Shown in pieces: positions 11,031-23,067 of a DNA stretch of 64,000 nt. Made by a program: the position numbers and the translations under genes. The stretch is from Lobosporangium transversale (Eukaryota > Mortierellomycota > Mortierellomycetes > Mortierellales > Mortierellaceae). Position 1 is the stretch's first letter, and every line of letters starts with the position of its first letter. The notes beneath the pieces were generated by a model. It was given only the letters and a program-made list of their open reading frames with translations. It did not search any database and was not told the DNA's origin. The stretch lies in the NCBI RefSeq assembly GCF_002105155.1, contig NW_019029007.1, positions 450,054-514,053 of the forward strand, written 5' to 3'.

Positions 11031-12899
11031 CCGCAAGGGAGTGTCAATGCTTCGACAAACATATAACATTTAATGGTTACATCACAGCTCTTGGATTGTG
11101 GAAGCGCTGAAAGTATGCGGAAAACGAGAACCATTTATGTTTTTATAAGCAACAAGCGTAGTTGAGAAAGCTCGTCCCCAAGGAACAAACCCTATACTCC
11201 TCGTCGCACAAAAGAGGCAATACTGTCTTTCCTGCGTCCCGAAAAGCATGCCAAAATCCTATTGAAGCATTCAGAGGTATTATATTCCTCATGGCTCGAG
11301 TATTAATAGACTTTTAGTCAAGTTTTATTGTTTTGAACAACACAGTGAATTCTGTCCATTCGAAGTAGTCAGGGGGATGCTAACCAATCCCGCTAGATAC
11401 GATTAAATCAAAGGAGATTTGGGAAAACCTACAGGCATCGAACAGCCACCTTTACAAGTGAGTGAGGACCTTCTCTTTATCGCGCACGGACCATGAGACG
11501 ACTTTTCAAATTCTTTTAAGAGAAGAAGTCCAAAGTCGCCCCAGTTAAATGTTTTAGCCGTGATACATCTCAAAAATAAAGAATCGCGTTTATTAAATTT
11601 CAAGTCGATCTATTTATACAGCATAAAGCAAATTATTACCTTCATTTGTTTTTCCTCTTGAGAATCTGCTCCGATGAGCCTAGAAAGACATGAGGGTGTA
11701 ACAATGGCAGTGTTTTGACCAGATCAAAGAATATATTGAATTTTCAGAGAAATAATTTTTTTAGGCCTCATGTGAGCGACATAAGGATACTCTCGGACTT
11801 GAAATTAAGGAATTTAGTTCGAGGCTGGATTTAAGGCAAAAAGTCATTTATCATTTCCATCACACTTCATTTTTCTTGATATAGCAGGAGAAATATTCTA
11901 CTTCTCAATCAATGAAGCGATTAAAAGTGAAGTATGATTCCCTAGACATTTTCCTAATAGAATTAACCTGCTCAAAGAACGCTATTGCAAATAGAGGTAG
12001 TATGACTAGCCGCAACTGCAAAAAAAAAAAAAAAAAAAAAAAAAAACGATAGTCAATATAACTGCTGAGAAAACAATGGAAAGAATTAATTGTTTTTTAT
12101 TTTTATCAGAACATGTTGTGGCAAGCCAAGTTTGATTTAACTTGGTTTTATTCATTTTTCTTGAAAAGTGATGGTGTTATGATTCTAAAGAACTGATGAA
12201 TGATCTGAAAAGATGCATATGTATTGCAGTGGGATCGAAACGATGAATCGACGGAAACAAAAGAGCGATGGAAGGGATTGTAATGATTGACAAGAACAAA
12301 AGAATGTTCGCTTTAACCTGTTTAATGATCAACGAGTTAGACAAATTAAGTTTGGAACGTGTAATTTTGAATTGACTATCTGAACAAACGCAGATCAGTA
12401 AAAATAAAGTCAGACATTCAACACAAGAACCAAAGAAAAAAACTTTGGTATATCAATGCCCACCTTTTTCTCAAGTAGTCATGTCTTTCAAATCAAATCT
12501 CCGAGATTGTTTGAGCATTCCAGGCATTTGCCTTTGAAGATATTGGCTCTGTTGATCCGAGGGGGAGTAAGGGACATTGCAACCACAGAACTTACCACAA
12601 TCCCCGGCCCAGGCCCCTGCCAGTCTTCACTTTTTTTTCGTTATTATTGTATTTGTTTACATTGCGGTGAACATTTGGACCTGCATCTAGACCATCTCGG
12701 CCCTAGCATTTTTTAGGTACATCTCTGTGCGTTCAACTCATGATCTGATGGAGAGCTTTTTTTGCTTTTCTTTTCCTTTTTAAAGTTGACAGAATTACTT
12801 CGCCATAATCGTGGCCATGGTCATATTTAATTCATACCTTCCCTTGTTTCTTCTCTATTTCACCTCTTGTTCTTCCACTCCACCGCCATGGTATAAAGC
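11031..12899. other. Intergenic, AT-rich, no recognisable gene
   Basis: No convincing coding region is seen. A 66-codon minus-strand frame at 11403-11603 may be more LINE debris. Poly(A) lies at 12020-12046. The last few hundred bases before 12900 are probably the promoter of the kelch gene. Confidence 0.45.
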
Positions 12900-14585
12900 A
12901 TGCGTCCTCGATTTGCCGACTGATTGTCTTGTTCATATCACCATTCTTGATCCCCGCCTCATTATTTAGTTATGCACAAAGTTATAGGCCCCTCCCATGT
13001 TATTTAAGCAGTATGTGGTGTTATAGAGGGTAAGGCCATGTATGTTCCTGGGCGGCTCTGTCCTCACCACTTTGCCCACCGATCCAACTACGGCACAGAT
13101 GTTTTATCTTGATCTATCGAGGCCCTGGCATACCGGCAGCCCAGCCTACCAGCAACTTTCCAATGGTTACGCGGGTAGACGGTTTGCAAGCGCACTCATG
13201 AAGAACAATCAAGAATGGTTTGTCTTCATCAACGGCACAGCCTATAGCTATGGCCTTGGTTCAGGCAGCTGGAGAAGACTTAAGCAAACCACTTATGCTA
13301 ATACTGGCCTTGGACTGGCAGCCGCTACAAATCCTGTCTCGGGTTGGGTCTATATTCCAAACGGATACTATTCCATCGAAACAGGCAAACGGCTGATGAC
13401 TTATGATCCAAGAACAGAAGACTATTATTACGAACAAACTTCACAGCCGGACCTTGTTCAGATGAATAATTACATGGTGACATGGGCGCCTGGGCTGAAA
13501 AGTTTATTGGTCTTTGGCGGATCCATTATTGAGACATTTTTCACTCGCGACAGTTTATACGCACTAAATGATGAAGAAGGCTGGAAGACCCTAGCAACAA
13601 ACGGATTTAGGCCTTCAGCTCGACTCTTGGGCTGCTTCATCCCCGCGTATGGCGGTACAAAGATGATTCTCTTTGGGGGCCTAGGGAATGGCCCATCAGC
13701 ATCAGAGCCAGGCACTGTCCTTGGAGATATCTATATTCTAGATGTTGCAACGTTGACATGGACTCGGGGTACTGATGTTGGGCTGTCGGGTGCACGAGCT
13801 GGACATGTGTGTGCCTTTAGTAATAACCAATTGATCGTCTGGGGAGGCTTTTCAAGTGGTGCAGATATCGATACATTTCTATTTATAACCTCAATACCCG
13901 AAAATGGACAACAAGCTACACTACCGAATCAAATGAACTTACAGGGAACCCCACCGAAAGTCCAGAATCGCCTAACCTGCTAGTGATCATTGGCGGTAGC
14001 ATTGGTATTGTGGCCTTGCTTGCCTTCCTCGGTGCAGTATTCTGGCGTCACAAGAAAAATAAAGAGTATGTCAAACCTAGTACTGGCTTAGTGGTTTCAC
14101 CAGATGTGGACCCACCTGTGCTTTTGGTCGCTCCTGAACCACTTAGCCAAGACCCGTACCGCCATTATGCTCCTCCTCACCAGGTATCAACACTAATGCA
14201 AGCACAAACCCAGACACAAGGACAACAGACATTTCCTAATCAAATCCAAACACCGGCGTAGCATACCAAGTACCAGTAGCATCACAAGTACCAGTAGCAT
14301 CACAAGTACCAGTAGCATCACAACATGATTGGCGCAGCTCTTTCCAGCCACAGCCAATATTCCAGCTCTCGCCAGGGCCCCAACCATGTCCTCAGGTAGC
14401 GACCCCACCTGAGCAAATGCCTCAGCCTTTATCGCCGGCCCAACCTCAGCCTGTGTTTCAGTCCCAAACCCCCAATAGCCCAACCACAGCCACTTTCTCC
14501 AGGAAGCTCTGGCTATGTTGATCCAGAGCAGCAAAGGTCCCTAGAATGGCAGCAAGCACAGGCTGGCATGGTAAATCGCCAATAA
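12900..14585 (+). CDS. Kelch-repeat protein with signal peptide and one transmembrane segment
   Basis: The likely start is the ATG at 12900-12902 (MRPRFAD, then a hydrophobic run LIVLFISPFLIPASLF ending in a signal-peptide-like region). The ectodomain (about 13020-13960) contains kelch-type blades: FLGGSV, MFYLDLSRPW, KSLLVFGGSI, KMILFGGLGNG, DIYILDVATLTWTRG and GHVCAFSNNQLIVWGGF. A single membrane span follows, VIIGGSIGIVALLAFLGAVFW, then a basic stop-transfer RHKKNK and a Pro/Gln-rich cytoplasmic tail with three copies of an 18-bp repeat, ending at the TAA at 14583-14585. Frame breaks lie near 12921, 13030, 13883, 14253 and 14490. Proteins of this plan are abundant in Mortierella-like fungi. 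Function is unknown; beta-propellers usually bind proteins or sugars. The N-terminal assembly is less certain than the blades. Confidence 0.75.
14267..14320 (+). repeat. 18-bp tandem repeat, three copies, coding
   Basis: The unit CAAGTACCAGTAGCATCA occurs three times in a row without mismatch and encodes QVPVAS in the tail of the kelch protein. Confidence 0.9.
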
Positions 14586-15239
14586 TAACCTAGACTCAAA
14601 TGCTATTGCCAAACCAAAAGCATGGTCGGCGATGGCAGACACATTCATCCTATTTCTCTCATTTATCATGAACTAATAAAGGATGAGTCAAGCTATAAAG
14701 CTATATATTTTTTTCTCATCAGGCACATCTTCAGTCCTCTTTTGGAAATAGTTGTTAGTTTAAGGGACTAATCTCTCTATACAGCTAATCTTTGATACCC
14801 ATGCGCATTGCAGAAGGTTGAGTCTGGCTTACTAAGTTTATTGCATCATTGGAGTCGACAGTAGAGAATCAAGCCTGATATAGATTAATAACGAATTTGA
14901 AATGTGACGAGACAAGAATGTAGATCTTTATTTTCATAGTAGAAACGAGTATTTATATCTCTTTTCTAAGCCAGGTCACTTATTGATAAGGCCATAATTT
15001 CGTTCCAAGGTTTGATAAAATGAGGAATGTGAGGAAAGAAATAATATGAAGCAAAATAATCGCCGTTGCTAGCGCCATGGGTTTATAGCTATGAGTGGTC
15101 GCGTGCGCTAGTACAGCGCTTCTCTTGTCACTGCTGCATGTTGTTCTACCCATCAACATTGCAAGCACTGCTATGTGCATCTAACTGCCTGTACTTTTGC
15201 CGCTGCCGCTTGGTGGTCTGCAGTCTCCAACGAGGCTGC
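14586..15239. other. Intergenic, no gene seen
   Basis: This is 3' spacer of the kelch gene. Plus-strand frames at 15066-15284 are antisense to, or flank, the chromovirus relic and show no motif. Confidence 0.5.
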
Positions 15240-15920
15240 GGCCGAGATCTTGCATCAACGAAGAAGCCGCGACTGCTCCAATAGTTGTCGATGCATTTCC
15301 TCTCAATGAAATTGCCTTCAAGCTCCCAGATATTGGCTTCAGGCGGGAAAGCCTTCCCATTTTACGAAGTATCTCCCTCCGTCAGACGCAGCGGTACGAT
15401 GGCCGACAATATATTCAACTTCAGGAGCATCATCGCCGTCAAGATCGTCTAAGGCAAGCTTGAATTGTGATGGTGCATATGGTGGCCAAGAAGTCCGCCA
15501 GTGCAGTATTACCCCGGAACAGTAAAAGGGCCTTCATATCGAGGAAATGAGTTTGTCCTTCTTGAGCCATTTCTTGGAGAACCTAGTGGACAAATCCTTT
15601 GCCGTTATCGGATTGCAGGATACATGGAACTCCAATGGGTAAAAATATTGAACAATACAGTCGCCATGGTTTTGGAAGATTTATCCTTCAGAGGGACTAA
15701 GAATACAAATCCTGTGCATACACCAACTAAGGCAAGAAGCCTGACATTGACATTAGCCGTGCAAGGTAGCTTGCCAGCAAGAGCAACAGCCATGTGTTCG
15801 CCAGGCAGCTGTGCATGTATTGCTTTCATCGGGTGATATCCCTTACGTTCTATATTAACACGATGACATTCTGCGCAACGTCGGCATTTTCAAGGCAATC
15901 CTTGGCGAGATTGGGCCAAG
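15240..15920 (-). mobile_element. Ty3/gypsy chromovirus relic: integrase core and chromodomain
   Basis: Read on the minus strand across several frames. First comes CLKCRRCAEC followed by GYHPMKAIHAQLPGEHMAV, the end of the integrase zinc finger and start of the catalytic core. VNVRLLALVGVCTGFVFLVP follows, then LKDKSSKTMATVLFNIFTHW and a catalytic-region block ILQSDNGKGFV (about 15600-15625). After an apparent internal deletion there is FPRYEGPFTV, like the GPY/F module. Finally a chromodomain reads EVEYIVGHRTAASDGGRYFV, then KWEGFP, IWELEGNFIE and CIDNYW (about 15262-15410). Stops and frame changes are too many for function. No LTR was identified. Its 5' end lies about 70 bp from a truncated F-box frame. 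Confidence 0.75.
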
Positions 15921-15986
15921 CCTTATGCATAGAATGGATCTGATTAACCAATCTCATGTATAGTATGAAGTTGCATCCGCTCGGGT

Positions 15987-16304
15987 TCAGGTACAGTGCC
16001 TAGGATTGCCATCGCTCTGAAGCATAAGCATATATCCATAGATTTCGACACCCTTCAACAATATGTAATCTTCTGGGGATATTTTACCGTGTCGTAGGCT
16101 CTCAATATATTTCGTGTAGTTCTGTAACGCTTTGCCAGTAGGATACCTCTTAAAGCTATTGACATCGATGCTTTTCCATATGGAACCGACAAGTGTATCA
16201 TGGAAGGTCTTGGAGATGCGAAGACAGCTCACAGGATCTTTTCGGCTGAGGAAGCTGCCAATATTTAAGATGATATCTGGAAGATCCGGAGGGTATTTTT
16301 GCAC
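15987..16304 (-). pseudogene. Truncated F-box protein fragment
   Basis: The frame from the ATG at 16302-16304 starts MQKYPPDLPDIILNIGSFLS and continues CLRISKTFHDTLVGSIWKSI and YPTGKALQNYTKYIESLRHG, the N-terminal F-box of the family seen intact at 43847-45390. F-box proteins bind Skp1 and present substrates to SCF ubiquitin ligases. Only about 90 residues are family-like; no leucine-rich repeats follow and the frame runs out beside the chromovirus relic. Truncation by the element is plausible but not shown. Confidence 0.7.
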
Positions 16305-16838
16305 CGTTCATGGTTCCAAGAGACGATAACGGAGTACAGTTTTGGCTACGACAAGGTGAACATATTGAACGAGGCCCATTTATAGCCATGAATAGTAGCG
16401 AGTTTTCACTCTGGTTAACTCAGTTGCGACTGCGCCTTTAAAAAGATCTCTAAAAGAAAATAGCTGTCATTTCCGATCTCTTGAAAGGCTAAGCTTTTTT
16501 TTTTTTTTTTTTTTTTTCAATTTATTCCCGTTGTCCATCATCAAATGACACAGAACAAATGTTAGCTTTACGCTACGATCCTGTGATAAACACCGCCTGT
16601 ACTCCAAAATGGATACTATTCTGCTGCGAAAGGTAGACAGCTTTAGGGGCTGCTATCCGGACAGAGGCATTTACGACTATTCCAAAACCAACTGCCAGAT
16701 CGCCCTTTGAAGCAAAATTTTTCTTTGACGCAGGAGTTTTCGAAAAAAATAAAAAAAAAGCCTTTAATGTTACATGAAATGGTCGAATTATGATATACAA
16801 ATACACTAGAGTCTGCTGTCTTTCTCCAAGGTTTTCTG
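16305..16838. other. Intergenic with poly(T)
   Basis: Poly(T) at about 16495-16517. The minus-strand open frame at 16573-16806 is the frame-shifted run-on of the membrane protein gene below, not a separate gene. Confidence 0.5.
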
Positions 16839-18329
16839 TTAGGAATGTGTTTGGCTAGAAATACCGCCGCCATTACCACTATTGCATTACTACTACTAGC
16901 ATTGCTGCTGCCACTACCACTACCACTACCACTACCACTACCACTACCACTACCACTACCACTACCACTACCACTACCACTGCCGCTACCACTGCTACTG
17001 TTACTGGCACCACCAGCACCGCCACTATCGCTTTTGCTTCCTACGCCATTGATTTTGCTGACGCTGTTGCTATTAGTGTTGTTGCTGTTGTTATTGCTGC
17101 TATAGTGCATTTGGTGATACTCTTCCACGTATGACTCGACTGTGATAGATAAATGTGAATCTAAAGGTGCGACCTGTTTCTCGTTTACAGAGTAACGGTA
17201 CGTACCAGGACCAGCACCAGTATAGCTATGTATACCAGGTAGCCCGCTCACCACCCGCCGATCTCTTGATCTTGCGGTTCCAGCATAGCGCCCACCTCCA
17301 CGGGAGGTGACCCAATGGATGGTGATGGCGTTCAAGGTAACGTCCAAGGTACAAGAGGCCAAGCAAATTAAGCCTCTTTCTTCTCCTTTGAAGTAGACCA
17401 AGGTAAAGACGTTTGCGGAACTAAGGACCAAAGCAATGATACATCCCATTAATGTCCTCCGAGCCACATCTCGAAGCTTGCCCTTGGAGGGGCCCTGAAG
17501 AAGGGAGGTCGAGCTCATGAGGGGGCGAATAAACAAGGCAGTCAACCAGGAAGAAAGGAGGTGTCGTAAAGAATTAAAGGAAGGGTTGCTTCGAGTTTCA
17601 AACCAATTTGACAGATCCCTGTCACCTCGTTGACCTTGGACACTCTATAAATGAACATCAGGGCCAGAATCCCTACGAATGGTAGCATCAAGACCATATT
17701 GATTCTGTATAGCTATAAAGTGAATGGTGAATTAAATGGAAGAAGAGCTATGATTAATACATGTGCGAATACGATGGCGCGTTCGTTGTTCATTATTGGT
17801 ACTTATATCCTTGGCCATGATATTTCTTTTCTTTCGGTAATCTCTGCTTACTGGAAAGTCTTTTCGTGTAGAACCCACAGCAGTGACGACGTAGACCTTT
17901 TCCATCAAGAAGAGGTAGATGATAATCTTGGACAGAGCATAGAGGACGATACAAGAGAGGATGGACATACTGCAGGATATGGTATTAAAGTTGTTGGTCT
18001 GAGTCAGCATAGTGGCGACGAAAGAAAAGGCCCAGGAGACCAAGTATAAAGAAATGACGAGCCCTCGTGCATAGTTGATGGTTCCTATCGTGTCCCAGAG
18101 GTCTTGCGACCAAAGAGTAAGGACATGACTGAGATACATGCCAAGGATATGAAAAGTGAAACCGACTCTATAGGCCCAATCAAAAGGACAGAAAAAAAAA
18201 AAAAAAAGTTACTTTTAGTTTAGTTACATCCGTACAAGCCGTAAATGCGCGCGTGTGCCATGCATAGAGACTGCTGAATTTTTGATGGTTTCGAAATAAG
18301 GTGGTACCTTCGACATCTGGTCTGAACAT
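16839..18329 (-). CDS. Multi-pass membrane protein with Ser-Gly repeat tail
   Basis: I do not recognise a named family; the plan resembles uncharacterised seven-span proteins common in Mucoromycota. The likely start is the ATG at 18327-18329 (MFRPDVEG). Hydrophobic helices follow: YRVGFTFHILGMYLSHVLTL, GLVISLYLVSWAFSFVATML, ILSCIVLYALSKIIIYLFLM, VLMLPFVGILALMFIY and TLMGCIIALVLSSANVFTLV. A motif VYVVTAVGSTRKDF lies between helices. A cytoplasmic-looking tail carries Asn/Ser and an SG dipeptide run encoded by a hexanucleotide repeat. The best stop is the TAA at 16839-16841 after GGGISSQTHS; a frame break inside the SG repeat gives a longer alternative end near 16643. Introns are likely near 18200 and 17730. 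Confidence 0.6.
16911..16983 (-). repeat. Hexanucleotide repeat encoding Ser-Gly
   Basis: CCACTA repeated about twelve times on the plus strand; on the coding strand it gives GSGSGS. Six-base units keep frame, but the flanks need a frame change, so the copy number in the assembly may be wrong. Confidence 0.9.
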
Positions 18330-19775
18330 TGTTATGACACGAATGAGATGATGAATGAAGAGGAAACAACTGAATGAGATTGTTGGATGAAACTTATTAT
18401 TGCTGCTATTGTTATTGTCGTTATTGTTGTCGTTGTTGCTGAAGGAATGGGATCATCCGACCCGAGAAAGAGGAAACACAAAGTGTTTTAAAAAACCGGG
18501 TCGTGAAGTGAGGGGAAGGAGGGGGGTGAAGAATGCTAAAGGAACAAAAAGGATAAAGGGACAAAAAGGACAAAAGGGCACAGAAAGGAGGAGTGGGATG
18601 AGGAGAGGAAGATCGATTTGGGTAGACCTATTTAGGATATAAAGTATAAAGAAGTATTTATAAGTGGTTAGTGGATGTTCTACTGAGCCATTCAAACTCT
18701 CTGCAAGGGGAAAAGACGCCTTGAAAACAAAAGATGTCCACATGTTGGATGTCCTGTGCATTCGGACACACAGATCAAAACAATAAATCCTAAAAAAGGG
18801 CATGCACCAGAAGAGCAGAAAAAGCAGAAAAAGCAAACCTTTTTTACAAACACCAATTCTTTCTACATCTTATTATACAGACACCCTGCTCTTTTTTATT
18901 ATTTTGTGGTATTGTGGGGTGGAAGGGACATGTAATATATATATACATGTACATATTTATTGTTATAAAGTTCTTTATATCAATGTTGCACTGCATGAAT
19001 GAAAACAAATTTGAAGATGGATATCCAATTAGCGACCTTGTCAACACTCTTTCCTCTCCACTGGCAATAAACCCATGACTATGAAGAAAAAGGGTGAAAG
19101 GAAAGGAAAATGATGAGAAATTTTTTTTTTTTTCCTTTTTCTTCTTCTTTGCGTATTATACATCCATTTCATGGTTAACCTACTCTTCATTTGGATTTTT
19201 TTTTTTTTTTTTTTTTTTTTGTAGTACATATAACAGTGTACAAATGAAGCTTAGATCTAGCAATGAAGGGTCATGACTGCTGTTCACTGGATTAATACGT
19301 TAATACTTCAAACTTGACCTTGTACAATACCTGAAAGTGAAAGAAAAAGAAAGAAAGAAAAAGGCCCCTGTAGACTATTAGTGAACAGATTGAGGAAGAA
19401 TATGAGAGCAAAGCTGAATAAATAAAAGAATATTCAAATTGATGTGCTGTGTTGAGTGATCAGTTAATGAAAGGAAATGAGACAAAGGATAAAGGAATAA
19501 AAGCATTTGAATGAAAGAGGCAGAGGAGAGAGAGAGAGAGAGAGAGAAAGGTGATGTAGAAGAGAGAGAAGAGAAGAGAAAGTGATGGCAAGACTGTTTG
19601 AGCCACAAAACAGGGTGGTGGGTGCGTCTATGTTATTGATTGATGATATTGTAATTGTTAGTGTTGTTTGCATTGTTTGCAATATTTGCAGGATTTTTTT
19701 TTTTTTTTTATACTATGCGCCTGGGCCGTTTGGATTATCGAGGCGACCATTCTATCCTCTATTCTGTCTAATTCG

Positions 19776-19815
<40 letters not shown>

Positions 19816-20550
19816 CCTTCAAAGGAATCAATCAAGTTGTACAAATTATCCAAACTAAAAGAAAAAGGGCGCTTCTTTGCCTTATGCTTCGCCCCTGAGA
19901 TCTTGTGCACCAATGTTTGGACGACTTTTCAACCTTTTCAATTCTAAACAGAATAATATTTCGTAACGCATGGATTACATGGTTCATGCATGAGTTTTAT
20001 TTTGCATAATAAACGGATATCAGGGGGAAATCAAATTTACAAGAGTATGTAATGTTGTTTTGTATATCTCAATGTTTGTATAGATTATATTCATTTGGCT
20101 CATGCACGTAATAGCTGTGTCGTGCTTCTACTTCCACTACATGCACATGGACGTTCGAAGGAAATGGATCTACTGCATGTTGCCCTGAATCGTGCGTTAT
20201 CCTCAACAAAATTGCATAACAACTATAATTTCAAAAATATTAATATGCAATCAAATCATAATTCGACAATCTTATCCATTCGATGGATCAAAAGGAATGG
20301 TTACAGAAAGGGGTGTGGGAAGGGATCCAGGGGGGGGGGGAAGTGAGTACGGAAGATTAAGATGGAAAAAATTAATGTCTCTTTAATTTCGTTATTCGTT
20401 ATCATTGCAAAGAAGAAGGAGTATCATAAGCGGAATATTTTAACAAAGAAATATGAAGTCGTGTGAATGCTATAAGATGAAACTAATATACAAGTGGGGA
20501 GGAATCGAAAGGATCTTTTTTGTTTGCTTGTTTGTTTGGTTGTTTGCTCC
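18330..20550. other. Intergenic, microsatellites, no gene supported
   Basis: The stretch contains a TTG/TTA-type trinucleotide region (about 18396-18442), a purine-rich AAGGACAAAAAGG block (about 18535-18600), AG dinucleotides (about 19523-19546), poly(T) at 19198-19220 and an about 36-base poly(T) at 19779-19815, and a G run near 20330. Minus-strand frames such as 18453-18836 are hydrophobic translations of purine-rich repeats and have no motif. Confidence 0.5.
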
Positions 20551-21212
20551 TTATTCATGCTGCGGTGGAGGTGTTAGGCATGCTCGTAAAGGAAGACCAT
20601 GACCACTTGCGACGGTGTGTCTTGCTACCATCATCAAGACTTCCAGTAAATTATTCCTGCCTCGCTTGATAATAGAAGTGAATACTGATGATGAAGATGA
20701 AACAGAAGGTCGAGGAGAGATAGTTGTTGGGGTGGAAGCATTCTCATTGTCTGCAGTAGTTGTCGTTGTAGCAGCAAGACCATGGGATGATACATCCGGT
20801 TCGCTCTTATTTCCCCATTTGAAAGTCCCAATGACTTCATCAAGCGAGTTTGTGGTAGAAGTAATGACGTTAGTGAGAGAATCCACACTCTTTGAGAACT
20901 GTTCCTGTGCAAACTCTAGCTGACTCTTGACTTTTTTCACAGCCTTGGCCTTTGGGGTCCGGCCGCGATAATGTTCCTTGATGCAGGGTTGACAAATGCG
21001 TCGGGTGTGACCCAGCCCAAAGCATTCATTACATTCCCTACGACCTTCAAAGCAGAATTGCAGGATGATGAGTCCCTTGAGGGTAGGCTTGGATGGCACA
21101 TGACGCAAGGTACCGATCCACGAGTGCACTTGTGGCAGTCCTCTGTGTGGAAACCCCGGACACACTCACGGTGTCCCTGGGCGATGCATGGTTTCGTCAA
21201 CGTTGATTGCAT
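20551..21212 (-). CDS. Cysteine-rich (DnaJ-zinc-finger-like) protein, paralogue of 7184-8844
   Basis: No named family is recognised. The start is the ATG at 21210-21212. The N-terminus reads KPCIAQGHRECVRGFHTEDC followed by HKCTRGSVPCVMCHPS, then after a frame break near 21090 LILQFCFEGRRECNECFGLG, HTRRICQPCIKEHYRGRTPK and AKAVKKVKSQLEFAQEQF. The first cluster has EC-x7-DC-x2-C-x5-PC-x2-C, the same spacing as in the gene at 7184-8844. The second contains C-x2-C-F-G-L-G ... C-x2-C, reminiscent of the DnaJ/BSD2 zinc-binding repeat. A helical stretch with SVDSLTNVITSTTNSLDEVI and a Ser/Thr-rich tail ending at 20551 follow. About 220 residues. Zinc binding is inferred from cysteine spacing only. 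Confidence 0.7.
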
Positions 21213-22572
21213 TATTGTTTATTAAGAATGGAAAGGAGGAGGGTGAAGAAAGATGGGTGAAAAAGAGAGTGTTCAGTAAGGAGGCTTTCGAGGAATATAG
21301 TTTAAGGGAAAGGTAACACACGAATGAAGTTAAAAGAATGGTTTGTGCGTTGGAGTGAATTTGCTGACTAGTTTAAAAGAGGCGTCTTTGTACTGTTCTC
21401 TGTTATTGATGATGATGATGATAAACTAATTTTTTTATGGAAGCGGAGGGAGGATCTTGTGTCTTTATATATATTATGAAAACCAATTAAGAACCAAAAC
21501 CGAAAGTGATAATGTGGGAAAAGCTCAAGCCAAGAATGACGATGGCCCACGCGCAATTAGCGTTTCTGAGGGAGATCTTGATCCCGGTGAAAAGAGTGTA
21601 CTCGTGCGGATGGCATGTGGCCATTTAGGGTTATCGTCGGTTCTTTTTTGCTTGGCTGAAATAAAAAATGGCTGTGCCAAGAAATTTTATTTTTCGGCTC
21701 TTTGTCATTTCGATTCAGATTTCAATACATTTCAAAGTAAAAAGTTTTTCTAATTGACGCTGGTGCTCTATCATTATTAGCATGATCTGTGTGACAGCGA
21801 ACTTTTTTTCTATTTTTTCTTGGCATGCCAAGAAAATCTACAAGTCCGGCGGATCAAAATTCAGCTCTGAGGTTTGAGGTTTATCGGACCGACACTGTGG
21901 GTTTGTATATCCATGAAGAAAAATCAATCGCGCAGATCCTCTTCTTCTCCGTCGGTCATGCAAAGAACGACAATCCCCTAGAATGAGTTGCTCTTCCTCT
22001 CTTCCTTTATTTGACTTTACTTTTATTTTGTTTATTTATTATTGTAGTTGTTAATGCAGCTTGCCAAGAAAAAAAACTTAAAAAACTATAACATGGATCT
22101 GCTATTCACGCATTCTTGGATCAAACTAGTCAACTCAATTTCAGACAAGCAACAGCAACGAAGCCTTTACGCTTATGTAAACTTAGATGAGATTGGTAGC
22201 ATTTATTTTCTCTTGCTTCTATCATCACTATGCCCTTTAGATGTCCAAGACCCGCTATTTGATATGTAGCATTCTACATTCCGAATCCTTGCTCCTTGGA
22301 CTTGTGGTTCAGTACGCCATACAGGCCTCTTTGATACGCGCTGACCTAGCACTCTACAATGATCAGCAATACAGGCATCACAATATCAGACCAACTCAAA
22401 CGCGTGGTTGACTGCTGTAAATGCTTCATCAACACCTTGTATATTCGCCGCTATTACCTCACCAAAGGAGGCCACTCACCCGAAGAAAGCATCTCCTTCT
22501 TACTATGGCTTCCAGACGTATTCTTGTTCTTATTTATTATGAGCGTTGTAAACACTGCCTCTTTATATAAGT
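21213..22572. other. Intergenic, no gene supported
   Basis: Short frames on both strands show no family motif. A GAT trinucleotide run sits at about 21405-21422. The first few hundred bases are the presumed promoter of the cysteine-rich gene. Confidence 0.45.
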
Positions 22573-22878
22573 TTATATTAAGCACCATGGCAAAACAATG
22601 AATCTATACCTCCATTGAGCTATACAGGCGTCACTCTCTTTCTTATATATATATATAAAGAGCTTAATGTTTTGCTCAATCTGTTTCTGCAAAGCTTCGC
22701 CAGTAGGATAGTTCGGTCTATAAATATCGATGCTTCTCCATATGAAGCTGTTCAAGTGCATTTTGAAGATTTTGGAGATACAGATACACTTCAAGAGGTC
22801 TTCTTTATCGAGGAAGCTCTCGGCATGTGAGATGATTCCTGAAAGACCCAGAGAATGTAATTCAAAGCTGCTGCGCAT
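22573..22878 (-). pseudogene. F-box fragment, decayed
   Basis: The minus strand from 22878 reads MRSSFELHSLGLSGIISHAE, SFLDKEDLLKCICISKIFKM, SFIWRSIDIYRPNYPTGEAL, then degenerates within a TATATA stretch. This matches the N-terminal F-box of the genes at 15987 and 43847. The open frame extends upstream to 23067 but that part has no similarity to the family. No leucine-rich repeats follow, so this is a truncated copy. Confidence 0.65.
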
Positions 22879-23067
22879 GATATTAATATCAATGTCAACA
22901 AATGGCGCGTAGAGGGTGGTACTTGGAGAATCTGTTTGATAATTCCCTTTGATTAAGCAGCCCTGCAGGCTATCCCAAGTCTCAAAAAAGAAAATTAACC
23001 TGACACATGGCAAACTAAATAGAATTGCGACTTGTAAAATGGTGGCAACATTCCAATACTGTATCAT

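Noticed and set aside
16845-17105. Plus-strand Leu/Pro repeat protein
   Set aside because: Antisense translation of the Ser-Gly hexanucleotide repeat of the membrane protein.
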